Assembly: GCF_039540375.1 (NCBI RefSeq)
Contig: NZ_BAABEX010000007.1
Location: 701,647 to 765,646 of the forward strand
Length of the DNA stretch: 64,000 nt
Reading direction: 5' to 3'
DNA from: Acidovorax_G lacteus
Lineage (GTDB): Bacteria > Pseudomonadota > Gammaproteobacteria > Burkholderiales > Burkholderiaceae_C
Within the stretch, counting starts at the first letter, position 1. Each line of letters starts with the position of its first letter. The notes beneath the pieces are model-generated. The model was not told the origin of the DNA and made no database searches. It saw only the letters and a list, made by a program, of their open reading frames with translations. The translations under genes were made by a program, and so were the position numbers. Of this stretch, positions 1-8,065 are shown one piece after another.

Positions 1-1057
1 CGGGCTCCAGACGGATGCCGAAACGCTCGTACACGCTGGTCTGGATGGCACGCGCAAGCGTCATGACCTCGCCGCCCGTCACGCTGTCGTCCTGCGTGCC
101 GCGGTTGACCAGCACCAGCGCCTGCTTGTCATACACGCCTGCCTTGCCGATGGTTTTGCCCTTCCAGCCGCAGGCCTCGATGAGCCAGCCGGCCGCCAGC
201 TTGATCGAACCGTCGGGCATGGGGTAGTGCACGATGCGGGGCTCGCGCGCAATGATGTCCTGGCACTGGTCTGGCGTGACCGTCGGGTTCTTGAAAAAGC
301 TGCCCGCGTTGCCCACCACCTGCGGGTCGGGCAGCTTGGCACGCCGGATGTCGCAGACCCAGTCGAACACCTGCTGCGCCGTGGGCTGCTCCACGCCTTC
401 CAGCTGGCGCCGGCGTTCGAGGTCCAGATAGCCCAACTCGGCGCGCCAGGGTTTGGGCAGGCGCAGGCGCACGCGCGTGATCACGCAGCGCCCCGCCAGC
501 CCCATGCCGCGCACGGCACCGGTGTCGGGCGCGGGCTGCGGCAGGGCATGCTTGAACACCGAGTCGCGGTAGCCGAACGCGCACTGCGCCGCGTCCAGCC
601 GCAGGCGCTGCCCGGTCTCCAGGTGGATTGCATCCAGCGACTCAAAACGGTCCTGCAATTCCACCCCGTAGGCGCCGATGTTCTGCACGGGGGCCGCGCC
701 CACCGTGCCAGGAATCAGCGCCATGTTCTCCAGGCCGGGCAGGCCCTGCGCCAGCGTCCAGGCCACGCACTCGTGCCAGCCCACGCCCGCGCCCACCTCC
801 ACGATGGTGGCCCGCTCATCGTCGCGCACCACCGCCATTCCGCCGATTTCCATCTTCAGCACCACGGGGCGCACGTCCCCGGTGATCACGATGTTGCTGC
901 CGCCCCCCAGCACGAAGAACGGGCCTCGGCCCAGCTCGGGATGGGCCAGCAGGTCCAGCAGGTCCTGCTCGCTGCGCAGCCGCACCAGGGTGTGGGCCCG
1001 CGCGGCGATTCCAAAGGTGTTCAGCCCCTGCAAGGGGACGTTTTTCTCGACTACCAT
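1..1057 (-). CDS. murB: UDP-N-acetylmuramate dehydrogenase, C-terminus cut by window edge
   Basis: Cytoplasmic flavoenzyme that reduces UDP-GlcNAc-enolpyruvate with NADPH to UDP-MurNAc in peptidoglycan precursor synthesis. The reading frame opens at an ATG (MVVEKNVPLQGLNTFG) and stays open for 352 codons to the window edge. The FAD-binding region has GGGSNIVI near residue 48 and IPGTVGAAPVQNIGAYG; the substrate domain has GNAGSFFKNP with the Ser that acts as proton donor in the family. The frame runs out at GIRLEP, just before the conserved Glu expected at the C-terminus, so only a few residues are missing. It diverges from yajQ with 74 bp between start codons. Identity is secure. Confidence 0.93.
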   Translation of the reverse strand, partial: MVVEKNVPLQGLNTFGIAARAHTLVRLRSEQDLLDLLAHPELGRGPFFVLGGGSNIVITGDVRPVVLKMEIGGMAVVRDDERATIVEVGAGVGWHECVAWTLAQGLPGLENMALIPGTVGAAPVQNIGAYGVELQDRFESLDAIHLETGQRLRLDAAQCAFGYRDSVFKHALPQPAPDTGAVRGMGLAGRCVITRVRLRLPKPWRAELGYLDLERRRQLEGVEQPTAQQVFDWVCDIRRAKLPDPQVVGNAGSFFKNPTVTPDQCQDIIAREPRIVHYPMPDGSIKLAAGWLIEACGWKGKTIGKAGVYDKQALVLVNRGTQDDSVTGGEVMTLARAIQTSVYERFGIRLEP

Positions 1058-1131
1058 TGGCGCGATTGTCGCACCCGGCCCCCGTGCCGCTGTGGTGCGA
1101 CGCCGTCCCCTACACAGCCTCTGCGAGACCC

Positions 1132-1617
1132 ATGCCCTCTTTTGATACCGTCTGCGAACCCAACCTGGTCGAAGTGAAGAACGCGGTGGAGAACGCGTCC
1201 AAGGAAATCGGCACCCGATTCGACTTCAAGGGCACGTCGGCCAGCGTCGAGATCAAGGACAAGGAAATCACCCTGACCGGCGACGCCGAGTTCCAGCTCA
1301 CCCAGATCGAGGATGTGCTGCGCAACAAGCTCACCAAACGCAACGTCGATGTCCGCTTTCTGGACGCCGGCACCGTGCAAAAGATCGGCGGCGACAAGGT
1401 CAAGCAGGTGTTCACCGTGCGCAGCGGCATCGAGGCCGAGCTGGCCAAGAAGATCCAGCGGCTCGTCAAAGACAGCAAGCTCAAGCTGCAGGCCGCCATC
1501 CAGGGCGACGCCGTGCGCGTGACAGGCGCCAAGCGCGACGACCTGCAGGCGGCCATGGCGCTGATCCGCAAAGACATTGCCGACGTCCCGCTGAGCTTCA
1601 ACAACTTCCGGGACTGA
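1132..1617 (+). CDS. yajQ: YajQ family nucleotide-binding protein (UPF0234)
   Basis: Small cytoplasmic protein of 161 residues with two ferredoxin-like/KH-like halves; family members bind nucleotides, and a Xanthomonas homologue is reported to bind cyclic di-GMP. The start MPSFDTVCEPNLVE matches the family N-terminus, so I reject the in-frame ATG 75 bp upstream, which would add 25 non-conserved residues and overlap the murB start. Characteristic segments are GTRFDFKGT, the repeated lysine-rich IQRLVKDSKLKLQ and the C-terminal PLSFNNFRD. It stands 15 bp ahead of the protease gene and may be co-transcribed with it. Confidence 0.93.
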   Translation: MPSFDTVCEPNLVEVKNAVENASKEIGTRFDFKGTSASVEIKDKEITLTGDAEFQLTQIEDVLRNKLTKRNVDVRFLDAGTVQKIGGDKVKQVFTVRSGIEAELAKKIQRLVKDSKLKLQAAIQGDAVRVTGAKRDDLQAAMALIRKDIADVPLSFNNFRD

Positions 1618-1632
1618 CCTCCCCCCCGCCCC

Positions 1633-2295
1633 ATGATGCCTGCAGCCCTCCGCCCTCGTCGCCTGGTGCAGGCCGCATGCGTGGCACTGCTCGGGGCCAT
1701 GGCACTCGGGCAGGCCAGTGGCCAGACGGTGGCCCTGGCCGGCGTGCTGGGCAGCAAAGCCCTGCTGGTGATCGATGGCAACGCACCGCGCGCCCTGGCA
1801 CCGGGCGAAACACATGGCGGGGTGCGGCTGATGGCCCTGCAGGGCGATACCGCGCAGGTCGACGTGGGCGGCGACCGCCGTACCTTGCGCCTGGGCGAGG
1901 CCCCAGTGAGCGTCGGCACGCGCGCCAACGGGCGGCGTGTGGTGCTCAGCGCAGACGGTCGCGGGCATTTCGTCAGCCTTGGGCAAATCAACGGCCGCAC
2001 GATGCAGTACATGGTGGACACCGGGGCATCGACCGTGGCCATTGGGGTATCCGATGCCGAGCGCATGGGACTTGACTACCGGCAGGGACAGCGCGTAACC
2101 ATGGGCACGGCCAATGGCGTGGCCCAGGGCTGGCGCATCGTGCTCGACACGGTGCGGCTCGGAGACGTGATGCTCTATGGTGTTGAAGCCGTGGTCACGC
2201 CACAGCCCATGCCCTTCGTGCTGCTGGGCAACAATGTGCTTGGCGAGTTCAAGATGACCCGCACCCCGGATCAGATGGTGCTGGAAAAGCGCTGA
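1633..2295 (+). CDS. Retropepsin-like aspartic protease (TIGR02281-type), exported
   Basis: A 220-residue single-domain clan AA aspartic protease. The first ~30 residues form a signal peptide or membrane anchor (RRLVQAACVALLGAMALG followed by ASGQ), so it probably acts in the periplasm. The catalytic motif DTGAS has its Asp at residue 129, and PFVLLGNNVLG near the C-terminus corresponds to the conserved hydrophobic-Gly strand of retropepsins. Like viral proteases it should work as a dimer. Two adjacent ATGs (1633 and 1636) can serve as start. It follows yajQ by 15 bp and precedes the HD-domain gene by 6 bp. Substrate unknown. Confidence 0.85.
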   Translation: MMPAALRPRRLVQAACVALLGAMALGQASGQTVALAGVLGSKALLVIDGNAPRALAPGETHGGVRLMALQGDTAQVDVGGDRRTLRLGEAPVSVGTRANGRRVVLSADGRGHFVSLGQINGRTMQYMVDTGASTVAIGVSDAERMGLDYRQGQRVTMGTANGVAQGWRIVLDTVRLGDVMLYGVEAVVTPQPMPFVLLGNNVLGEFKMTRTPDQMVLEKR

Positions 2296-2301
2296 CGCCT
2301 G

Positions 2302-3324
2302 ATGACCCACCCGCTGCTCCAGGGCGCCCCTGCCCGTGACGCCGAATACGAGGATCTGCTGAGCCTCTGGTCGGACCTTGAAAGCGGCCTGTCCACGCTG
2401 CTGGCGCGCCCGCTGCAGGTGCAGGATTTCCCGGCCAAGGTGCGTCAGCTCGATGGATGGCTGCAAGACCTGGTGGCGCACGACATCGATGCGGCGCTGT
2501 ACCTGATGTTCCAGCTCGCCACCACGTCGTCGGTGGGCTACAGCGCATCGCACGCACTGGTATGCGGCACGCTGTGCCACATGATGGCGCATGAGCTGTC
2601 GCTGTCAGGTTCCGAGCGCGACAGCCTGGTGCGCGCCGCGCTCACCATGAACATCGGCATGACCGCGCTGCAGGACGAACTGGCCGAACAGCGCGAGCGC
2701 CCCACGGGCCCGCAGCAGGAGGCGATCCGGCAGCACCCGCAAGACGGCTTGGCACTGCTCAACCGCCTGTTCATCCGCGACGAGCTGTGGCTGGACGTGG
2801 TGGGTCAGCACCACCACGCCGTGCCCGAGCACGTGCCCCTGCGCGAACAGACGCCGGTGGACCGGCTCACGCGCATCCTGGGCACCATCGACCGCTACGC
2901 CGCCATGATCAGCCCCCGCAAGTCGCGTGCGGGGCGCAGCGCCACAGACTCGGTACGGGCCATCGTGGGGCAGGAGGTGGACCGCCGTGACGAGGTGACG
3001 TACACCCTGATCCGCCTCGTCGGTCTTTGCCCGCCGGGCACCTTTGTGCGGCTGGACAACGGCGACACCGCGGTCGTCCTTCGACGCGGCGACTCGGCCA
3101 GCCACCCACTGGTGGCCAGCGTTCTGGACGCCCAGGGGCAACACTGCAGCCCCCCGACGCTGCACCACACCTCACGCGGCAAGCCGGGCATCCAGTCGGC
3201 GCTGGCCCGCGCTGCCGTCACACTGGAACTGGACCACCGCACCATGGTGCGGCTGGGCTGGTACGCCGCTCAGGGGCACTCGGGCCTGCGCAGCCTGGTC
3301 AGTGGCCCAGCCACACTGACCTGA
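2302..3324 (+). CDS. Degenerate HD-GYP-like protein
   Basis: A 340-residue soluble protein whose middle (about residues 75-210) aligns by eye with HD-GYP phosphodiesterases, though the key metal-binding motifs are altered. The usual HDIGK is ALTMNIGMTALQ here, and the HHE...GYP stretch is QHHHAVPEHVPL with no GYP. SHALVCGTLCHMM keeps the upstream His. The C-terminal ~80 residues (GTFVRLDNGDTAVVLRRGD) resemble the beta-rich tail of HD-GYP proteins. A catalytic role in cyclic di-GMP hydrolysis is therefore doubtful; a binding or regulatory role fits better. It sits 6 bp after the retropepsin gene, so they are probably co-transcribed. Confidence 0.7.
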   Translation: MTHPLLQGAPARDAEYEDLLSLWSDLESGLSTLLARPLQVQDFPAKVRQLDGWLQDLVAHDIDAALYLMFQLATTSSVGYSASHALVCGTLCHMMAHELSLSGSERDSLVRAALTMNIGMTALQDELAEQRERPTGPQQEAIRQHPQDGLALLNRLFIRDELWLDVVGQHHHAVPEHVPLREQTPVDRLTRILGTIDRYAAMISPRKSRAGRSATDSVRAIVGQEVDRRDEVTYTLIRLVGLCPPGTFVRLDNGDTAVVLRRGDSASHPLVASVLDAQGQHCSPPTLHHTSRGKPGIQSALARAAVTLELDHRTMVRLGWYAAQGHSGLRSLVSGPATLT

Positions 3325-3354
3325 GACCGTCCGCCACGATCCGACTGCGCAGCG

Positions 3355-4002
3355 TCAGGACGAACCCCGCGCACCAGCCGATTTGCTGCCCAGGCGCGAC
3401 TCCTTGCCCTCCAGCAGGCGGCGGATGTTGTCCTTGTGGCGCCAGGCCAGCAGCATGGCCATGACCCCCAGGGCCAGGGTGATGCGCGCATCGGCGTACC
3501 ACACCACGCCGCTGGCGATCAGGTAGTACACCGGCGCAAACACCGCGGCCACCAGCGACGCCAGCGACGAGTACCGGAAGAAGAACGCCACGATGATCCA
3601 GGTGGCGCCTGCGGCCAGGCCCAGCCAGCCGCTCACCCCCACCACCACGCCCAAGGCCGTGGCCACGCCCTTGCCGCCCTCAAAACGGAAAAACACCGGC
3701 CACAGGTGTCCCAGGAAGGCCGCCACGCCCACAAGCGCCATCGTGCCCTCTTCCATGCCATAAGGCGCGCCCCACACGCGCACCGCAAACACCGGCAACC
3801 AGCCCTTGACCGCATCGAGCAGCAAGGTGAGCACGGCCGCAGCCTTGCTGCCCGAGCGCAGCACATTGGTGGCCCCCGGGTTTTTGCTGCCATATGTGCG
3901 GGGATCGCTCAGGCCCATGACGCGCGTGACGATCACGGCAAACGACAGCGAACCAAGCAGGTAGGCGGCGACGGCCGCCAGCAGCGGATAGACGGTGTTC
4001 AA
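3355..4002 (-). CDS. plsY: Glycerol-3-phosphate acyltransferase PlsY
   Basis: Integral inner-membrane enzyme that transfers an acyl group from acyl-phosphate to sn-glycerol-3-phosphate, the first step of phospholipid synthesis. The 215-residue protein is strongly hydrophobic and carries the three PlsY signatures: GSLSFA near residue 17, GSKNPGATNVLRSG near 38, and FEGGKGVATALG near 107. HKDNIRRLLEGKE at the C-terminal end is also typical. It converges with the HD-domain gene (30 bp between stops). The ybaK-type gene lies 48 bp upstream on the same strand. Confidence 0.95.
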   Translation of the reverse strand: MNTVYPLLAAVAAYLLGSLSFAVIVTRVMGLSDPRTYGSKNPGATNVLRSGSKAAAVLTLLLDAVKGWLPVFAVRVWGAPYGMEEGTMALVGVAAFLGHLWPVFFRFEGGKGVATALGVVVGVSGWLGLAAGATWIIVAFFFRYSSLASLVAAVFAPVYYLIASGVVWYADARITLALGVMAMLLAWRHKDNIRRLLEGKESRLGSKSAGARGSS

Positions 4003-4050
4003 GACGGAGCTCCTTGCAAACGACAGGCACGGGGCACACCCGGCGGCCCG

Positions 4051-4542
4051 CTATTCTGCCAGCGCACACTGCACTGGCCGGGCCTGCAGCAACCGCACAC
4101 ACACCGCCGGTTCGATCTGCACGAGAAACCCTCGCCGCCCCCCGTTGATGGCGATGCGCGGCAGTTCCAGGATCGTGGACTCGATGAACACCGGCATCGG
4201 CCTGCGCGTGCCAAACGGGGAAGTGCCCCCCACCAGATAGCCCGAATGGCGGTTGGCGACCTCCGGAGCACAGGGCTCGACCGACTTGGCGCCAATCTGC
4301 CGCGCCAGATTTTTGGTGGACACCTTGCGGTTGCCGTGCATGAGCACAATCAGGGGCTTGGCATCCTGGTCCTGCATCACCAGCGTTTTGACCACCTGAT
4401 ATGGGTCGAGGCCCAGCACCTGGGCGCTGTGCAGGGCGCCGCCATGCTCCAGGTACTCATATGGATGCTCGGTGAATGCAATGCCGGCCTCGCGCAGCGT
4501 GCGCGTGGCCGGCGTTTCAGAAACATGTTCTCGCTTGGCCAT
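4051..4542 (-). CDS. ybaK: YbaK/EbsC-type Cys-tRNA(Pro) deacylase
   Basis: A 163-residue trans-editing protein of the YbaK/ProX superfamily, which hydrolyses Cys mischarged on tRNA-Pro. The start MAKREHVSETPATRTL fits the family length; a longer frame exists upstream but lacks homology. VVKTLVMQ contains the conserved Lys needed for deacylation, and GGTSPFGTRRPMPVFIE with NGGRRGFLVQI are the C-terminal family blocks. It lies 7 bp after the LysR gene and 48 bp before plsY on the minus strand. Confidence 0.9.
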   Translation of the reverse strand: MAKREHVSETPATRTLREAGIAFTEHPYEYLEHGGALHSAQVLGLDPYQVVKTLVMQDQDAKPLIVLMHGNRKVSTKNLARQIGAKSVEPCAPEVANRHSGYLVGGTSPFGTRRPMPVFIESTILELPRIAINGGRRGFLVQIEPAVCVRLLQARPVQCALAE

Positions 4543-4549
4543 GCCCCGA

Positions 4550-5527
4550 TCATGCCGCAGCGCGCCGCGGCTTTCGCCCACCGGCACCCACAGCCTTCCG
4601 CGCCCGCGGCGGTTGGGCCTGCTGCAAGGCACGCACCAGTGCCTGCGCGAACTGCACGGCACCGGGGGCCAGCGCGGCGCCCTGGCGTGCCAGCAACTGC
4701 GACTGTCGCTGCTGCAGCGGTGCATCCGACAAAGGCCGGGCCACCAGCCTGCCTGCTTCGACCCAGTGGGCGGCCGTGGCGTACGAGGCGAGCGCCACGT
4801 CGCGCGGACCCAGCATGGGCAGCAGGGCCGACGACACATTGCTCTCCATGGCGGGCACGCAGTGCAATCCCTCGAGCGCGCAGGCGAGGTCGAACAACTG
4901 CCGTCCTGTGGTGTGCGGCTCGCCGGTCAGCACCGGGTAGTCCACCACGTCACGCACGCCCAGACGCGCCCGACCAGCCAGCGGATGCGAGGGCACCATG
5001 AGGGCGAAGACCGGAGCTGGACTGGCATGCAACACAGCCACACCCGGCTCCGGTGCGAGGCTGAACCGCAAGGCCAGATCCACCTCCGAGCGCAGCAGCA
5101 AGGCCGACACAGCTGCCGGACTTTCCACCCGCAGCTGGAACTGCGTACCGGGGTGGACCTCTCGGTAGGCCGCGATACAGCGCGGCACCAGACCGGCCGC
5201 AAAACCCTCGGTACAGGCCAAGCGCACACGCTGCTGGGCCTGACGGCCAAGGTCGAGCAACTGGGGCACCAAATGCTCGGAGTCCGTCTCCAGGCCGGCC
5301 ACATGCTGCAACAGCCGCTCGCCCGCCAGCGTCAGTTGCATGCCCCGCACCTGCCGCTCGAACAGCGCCACGCCCAAAGCCCCCTCCAGCTTGGACAGTT
5401 GTCGACTGACCGCCGACGCCGCCACGTGCAGATGCTGGGCTGCCTGGCTCACGGAGCCAGTACGCGCCACCTCAAGAAAGTGGCGCAAGGGCAGACTCAC
5501 CAGGGCAGCATGCAGATCGGCTTTCAT
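4550..5527 (-). CDS. LysR-family transcriptional regulator
   Basis: A 325-residue LTTR with an N-terminal winged helix (residues ~10-65, FLEVARTGSVSQAAQHLHVA then SAVSRQLSKLEGALGVALFER) and a periplasmic-binding-protein-like effector domain from about residue 95. I chose MKADLHAALVSLPLRHFLE as start because the helix begins at the usual distance; an in-frame ATG at 5572 would add 15 residues read out of a repeat. It is divergent from a Bug-type binding protein and an M20 hydrolase, the usual arrangement for a local activator of those genes. The inducer is not evident. Confidence 0.88.
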   Translation of the reverse strand: MKADLHAALVSLPLRHFLEVARTGSVSQAAQHLHVAASAVSRQLSKLEGALGVALFERQVRGMQLTLAGERLLQHVAGLETDSEHLVPQLLDLGRQAQQRVRLACTEGFAAGLVPRCIAAYREVHPGTQFQLRVESPAAVSALLLRSEVDLALRFSLAPEPGVAVLHASPAPVFALMVPSHPLAGRARLGVRDVVDYPVLTGEPHTTGRQLFDLACALEGLHCVPAMESNVSSALLPMLGPRDVALASYATAAHWVEAGRLVARPLSDAPLQQRQSQLLARQGAALAPGAVQFAQALVRALQQAQPPRARKAVGAGGRKPRRAAA

Positions 5528-5575
5528 TGCTCTAAACAGCATGATAGCTTGCCTATTTGCTGATTGGAGCAAGGC
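5521..5575. repeat. Palindromic dispersed element, degenerate copy A
   Basis: Read on the minus strand this stretch holds AAGCTATC followed by GAGCA a few bases later, the same right-hand half seen in copies at 33.8 kb and 47.4 kb. The inverted repeat is eroded. It covers the LysR start codon and most of the LysR side of the divergent promoter region, so it probably contributes to the LysR leader. Assignment rests on short similarity only. Confidence 0.45.
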
Positions 5576-5632
5576 TGCGACCGGTACATGATGGCTGGGT
5601 CCCTGCCATCGGCTCCCCGTGCCACACGCCCC

Positions 5633-6628
5633 ATGACCTTGTCGCGCCGCCTCCTACTGTCTTCACTGGCCTCGGCCGCCCTGCCCGCCTGGACGTCCAA
5701 CGCGGCCCATGCGTCCCCCCCTAGCAGCCGGCCTCAGCGGCCCATCAAGCTGGTGGTGCCTTTCCCGCCTGGTGGTGGCACCGACGTGGTGGCACGGACG
5801 CTGGCCCAAAGCCTGGGAGAGCGATTGGGCAAGCCGGTGGTGGTCGAGAACAAACCGGGGGCCTCAACCATCATCGGCACCGAGTCCGTGGTGCGCGCCG
5901 AGCCCGACGGGCACACGCTGCTGGTCTCGGGCTCGACCAGCTTCACGGTAAACCCAGCCTTGCGCGCCAGGTTGCCCTACGACCCGGTGCGTGACCTGCT
6001 GCCTGTGGGCGTGCTGGCGCGCGCACCCCTGGTGCTGCTGGTGCCTGCACAGTCACCGCACGCCGACCTGGCTGCCTTGCTGGCGGCCGCGCGGTCCAAG
6101 CCCCGCAGCCTGCACTACGCCACCTTTGGCGCCGGTTCGGGCCCGCACTTGGCAGCGGCACTGCTGGAACAAGCCGCCGGTGTGCGCCTGCAAGACGTGC
6201 CCTACCGCGGCAGCAGCCCCGCGCTGATGGCGCTCATCGCGGGCGAAATCCAGCTCGGAATCGATACCGTGGCCGCTGCTGCGCCGCAGGTGAAGGCAGG
6301 CAAGCTGCGCGCGCTGGCCATTGCGGGGCCGGCCCGATCCAGCCTGATGCCGCACGTGCGCACCGTGGCCGAGCTGGGCCTGCCCGATGCGCAGTTCGAC
6401 GCCTGGTACGCCGCCGCCCTGCCCGCACGCACCCCGACCGCCATCCATGCACGGCTGGCGGCCGAGTTGGCCCGCATCGTCGCCAGCCCCGGCATGGCCG
6501 AGCCCTTGCGAGCCCAGGGCATGGAGCCGGTGTTCATGGACACACCGCGCCTCAAAGCCCTCATCGACGAAGAAATCGTGCGGTATCGCGCACTCGCCTG
6601 GCGCGCCCAGATCGTGGTGGAGTCCTGA
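5633..6628 (+). CDS. Bug-family (TctC-like) solute-binding protein
   Basis: Periplasmic binding protein of the tripartite tricarboxylate transporter receptor family, 331 residues from the chosen start. MTLSRRLLLSSLASAALPAW is an export signal with a twin-arginine look. The mature protein shows family blocks: KLVVPFPPGGGTDVVAR, NKPGASTIIGTESV, PYRGSSPALMALIAGEIQ and a C-terminal IVRYRALAWRAQIVVES. A longer frame starts at 5564, but the signal peptide argues for 5633. No TctA/TctB membrane subunits are nearby, which is common for Bug genes in Burkholderiales. It is 2 bp upstream of the M20 hydrolase and divergent from LysR. Ligand unknown, possibly a carboxylate. Confidence 0.88.
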   Translation: MTLSRRLLLSSLASAALPAWTSNAAHASPPSSRPQRPIKLVVPFPPGGGTDVVARTLAQSLGERLGKPVVVENKPGASTIIGTESVVRAEPDGHTLLVSGSTSFTVNPALRARLPYDPVRDLLPVGVLARAPLVLLVPAQSPHADLAALLAAARSKPRSLHYATFGAGSGPHLAAALLEQAAGVRLQDVPYRGSSPALMALIAGEIQLGIDTVAAAAPQVKAGKLRALAIAGPARSSLMPHVRTVAELGLPDAQFDAWYAAALPARTPTAIHARLAAELARIVASPGMAEPLRAQGMEPVFMDTPRLKALIDEEIVRYRALAWRAQIVVES

Positions 6629-6630
6629 TC

Positions 6631-8043
6631 ATGACGAACACACACCGCAACACGGCCATTGCACGCGCCGTTGCCTACCTCGAGGAGGGCGGCTTTGCTG
6701 CCGACCTGGCCCGCCGTGTGGCTCTGCGCACCGAGAGCGACACCGGCGCGCCCGGCCCCGCGCTGGATGCGTACCTGGTCGACGAAATGACGCCCTGGCT
6801 GGGCACCCTGGGCTTTGACTGCGGCATCCACCCCAACCCCGACCCGCGGGGCGGCCCGTTCCTGATCGCACGGCGCGTGGAAGACCCGGCCCTGCCCACG
6901 GTGCTGACGTATGCGCACGGCGACGTGGTCAACGGCATGGCCGCGCACTGGAAGGACGGGCGCACGCCGTGGGACTTGCACGCCGACGGCGAGCGCTGGT
7001 ATGGCCGTGGCACGGCCGACAACAAAGGCCAGCACACGGTGAACCTGGGCGCTCTGGCGCAGGTGATCGCCGCGCGCGGCGGGCGGCTGGGCTACAACGT
7101 CACGCTGCTGATGGAGATGGGCGAGGAGGCGGGCTCGCCGGGGCTCGCCGCCTTCTGCGAGGCCCAGCGTGCCGCCCTGCGGGCAGACCTGCTGGTGGCC
7201 TGCGACGGCCCGCGCATGCGCGCCGAGGCGCCCACGCTGTTCCTGGGCTCGCGCGGCGCGGCCAACTTCACGCTGCGGCTGCGCAGCCGCGACAAGCCCT
7301 ACCACTCGGGCAACTGGGGCGGCGTGCTGACCAATCCGGCCGTGGTTCTGGCCCATGCGGTGGCGAGCATGGTGGACCGGCACGGCCGCATCCAGGTCGA
7401 AGGCCTGCGCCCTGCGCCGCTGGACGCCCGCCTGCGCAGCGTACTGCAGGGTCTGCACATGGGCGGCGGCCCCGACGACCCCGTGATGGACCCCGCCTGG
7501 GGCGAGCCCGGGCTGGGCCCGGCCGAGCAGCTGGTCGGCTGGAACACGCTCGAAGTACTGGCCTGGGGTGCGGGCTCGGCCGAACGCCCGGTGAACGCCA
7601 TCCCGCCCGCGGCCGTGGTGCACTGCCAGCTGCGCTTTGTGGTGGGCACGCCGGCCGACGCCATTGAACAGCGGCTGCGCGCCCACCTGGACGCGCACGG
7701 CTTCGCCGAGGTGACGCTGGAGATGGGCATGCTCTGCGCGGCCACACGCTTGCCGCTGGACAACCCGTGGGTGGACTGGACGCTGAATTCGATGGCGCAG
7801 AGTTGCGGCCGCCCAGCCACGCTCATGCCCAACCTCGCAGGCTCACTGCCCAACGATGTGTTCGCCGACCTGCTGGGCCTGCCCACGCTGTGGATTCCGC
7901 ATTCGTACCCGGCCTGCGCACAGCACGCGCCCGACGAGCACCTGCTGGTGCCCGTGGTGCGCGAGGGCCTGGCCCTGATGGCCGGGCTGTATTGGGACCT
8001 GGGCGAGCCCCACGCCCCGTGGCACCGCGCGGCCGCGGTGTAG
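6631..8043 (+). CDS. M20-family metallohydrolase
   Basis: Cytoplasmic zinc aminoacylase or dipeptidase-like enzyme of 470 residues. The metal centre is visible as YAHGDVVNG (His and Asp, near residue 93), WYGRGTADNKGQ (bridging Asp) and LLMEMGEEAGSPG (catalytic Glu and Glu ligand). The lid domain lies between, with NFTLRLRSRDKPYHSG, and a C-terminal His is in WIPHSYP. It follows the Bug protein gene by 2 bp, so the two form an operon under the LysR regulator: the binding protein may deliver an N-acyl amino acid or peptide-like compound that this enzyme cleaves. Specificity cannot be read from sequence. Confidence 0.87.
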   Translation: MTNTHRNTAIARAVAYLEEGGFAADLARRVALRTESDTGAPGPALDAYLVDEMTPWLGTLGFDCGIHPNPDPRGGPFLIARRVEDPALPTVLTYAHGDVVNGMAAHWKDGRTPWDLHADGERWYGRGTADNKGQHTVNLGALAQVIAARGGRLGYNVTLLMEMGEEAGSPGLAAFCEAQRAALRADLLVACDGPRMRAEAPTLFLGSRGAANFTLRLRSRDKPYHSGNWGGVLTNPAVVLAHAVASMVDRHGRIQVEGLRPAPLDARLRSVLQGLHMGGGPDDPVMDPAWGEPGLGPAEQLVGWNTLEVLAWGAGSAERPVNAIPPAAVVHCQLRFVVGTPADAIEQRLRAHLDAHGFAEVTLEMGMLCAATRLPLDNPWVDWTLNSMAQSCGRPATLMPNLAGSLPNDVFADLLGLPTLWIPHSYPACAQHAPDEHLLVPVVREGLALMAGLYWDLGEPHAPWHRAAAV

Positions 8044-8065
8044 CGCCGCGCGGCCTGGTGCCCGG

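Noticed and set aside
3436..5001. 521-codon plus-strand frame across plsY, the ybaK-type gene and LysR
   Set aside because: His/Gln/Arg-rich shadow crossing three real genes on the other strand.
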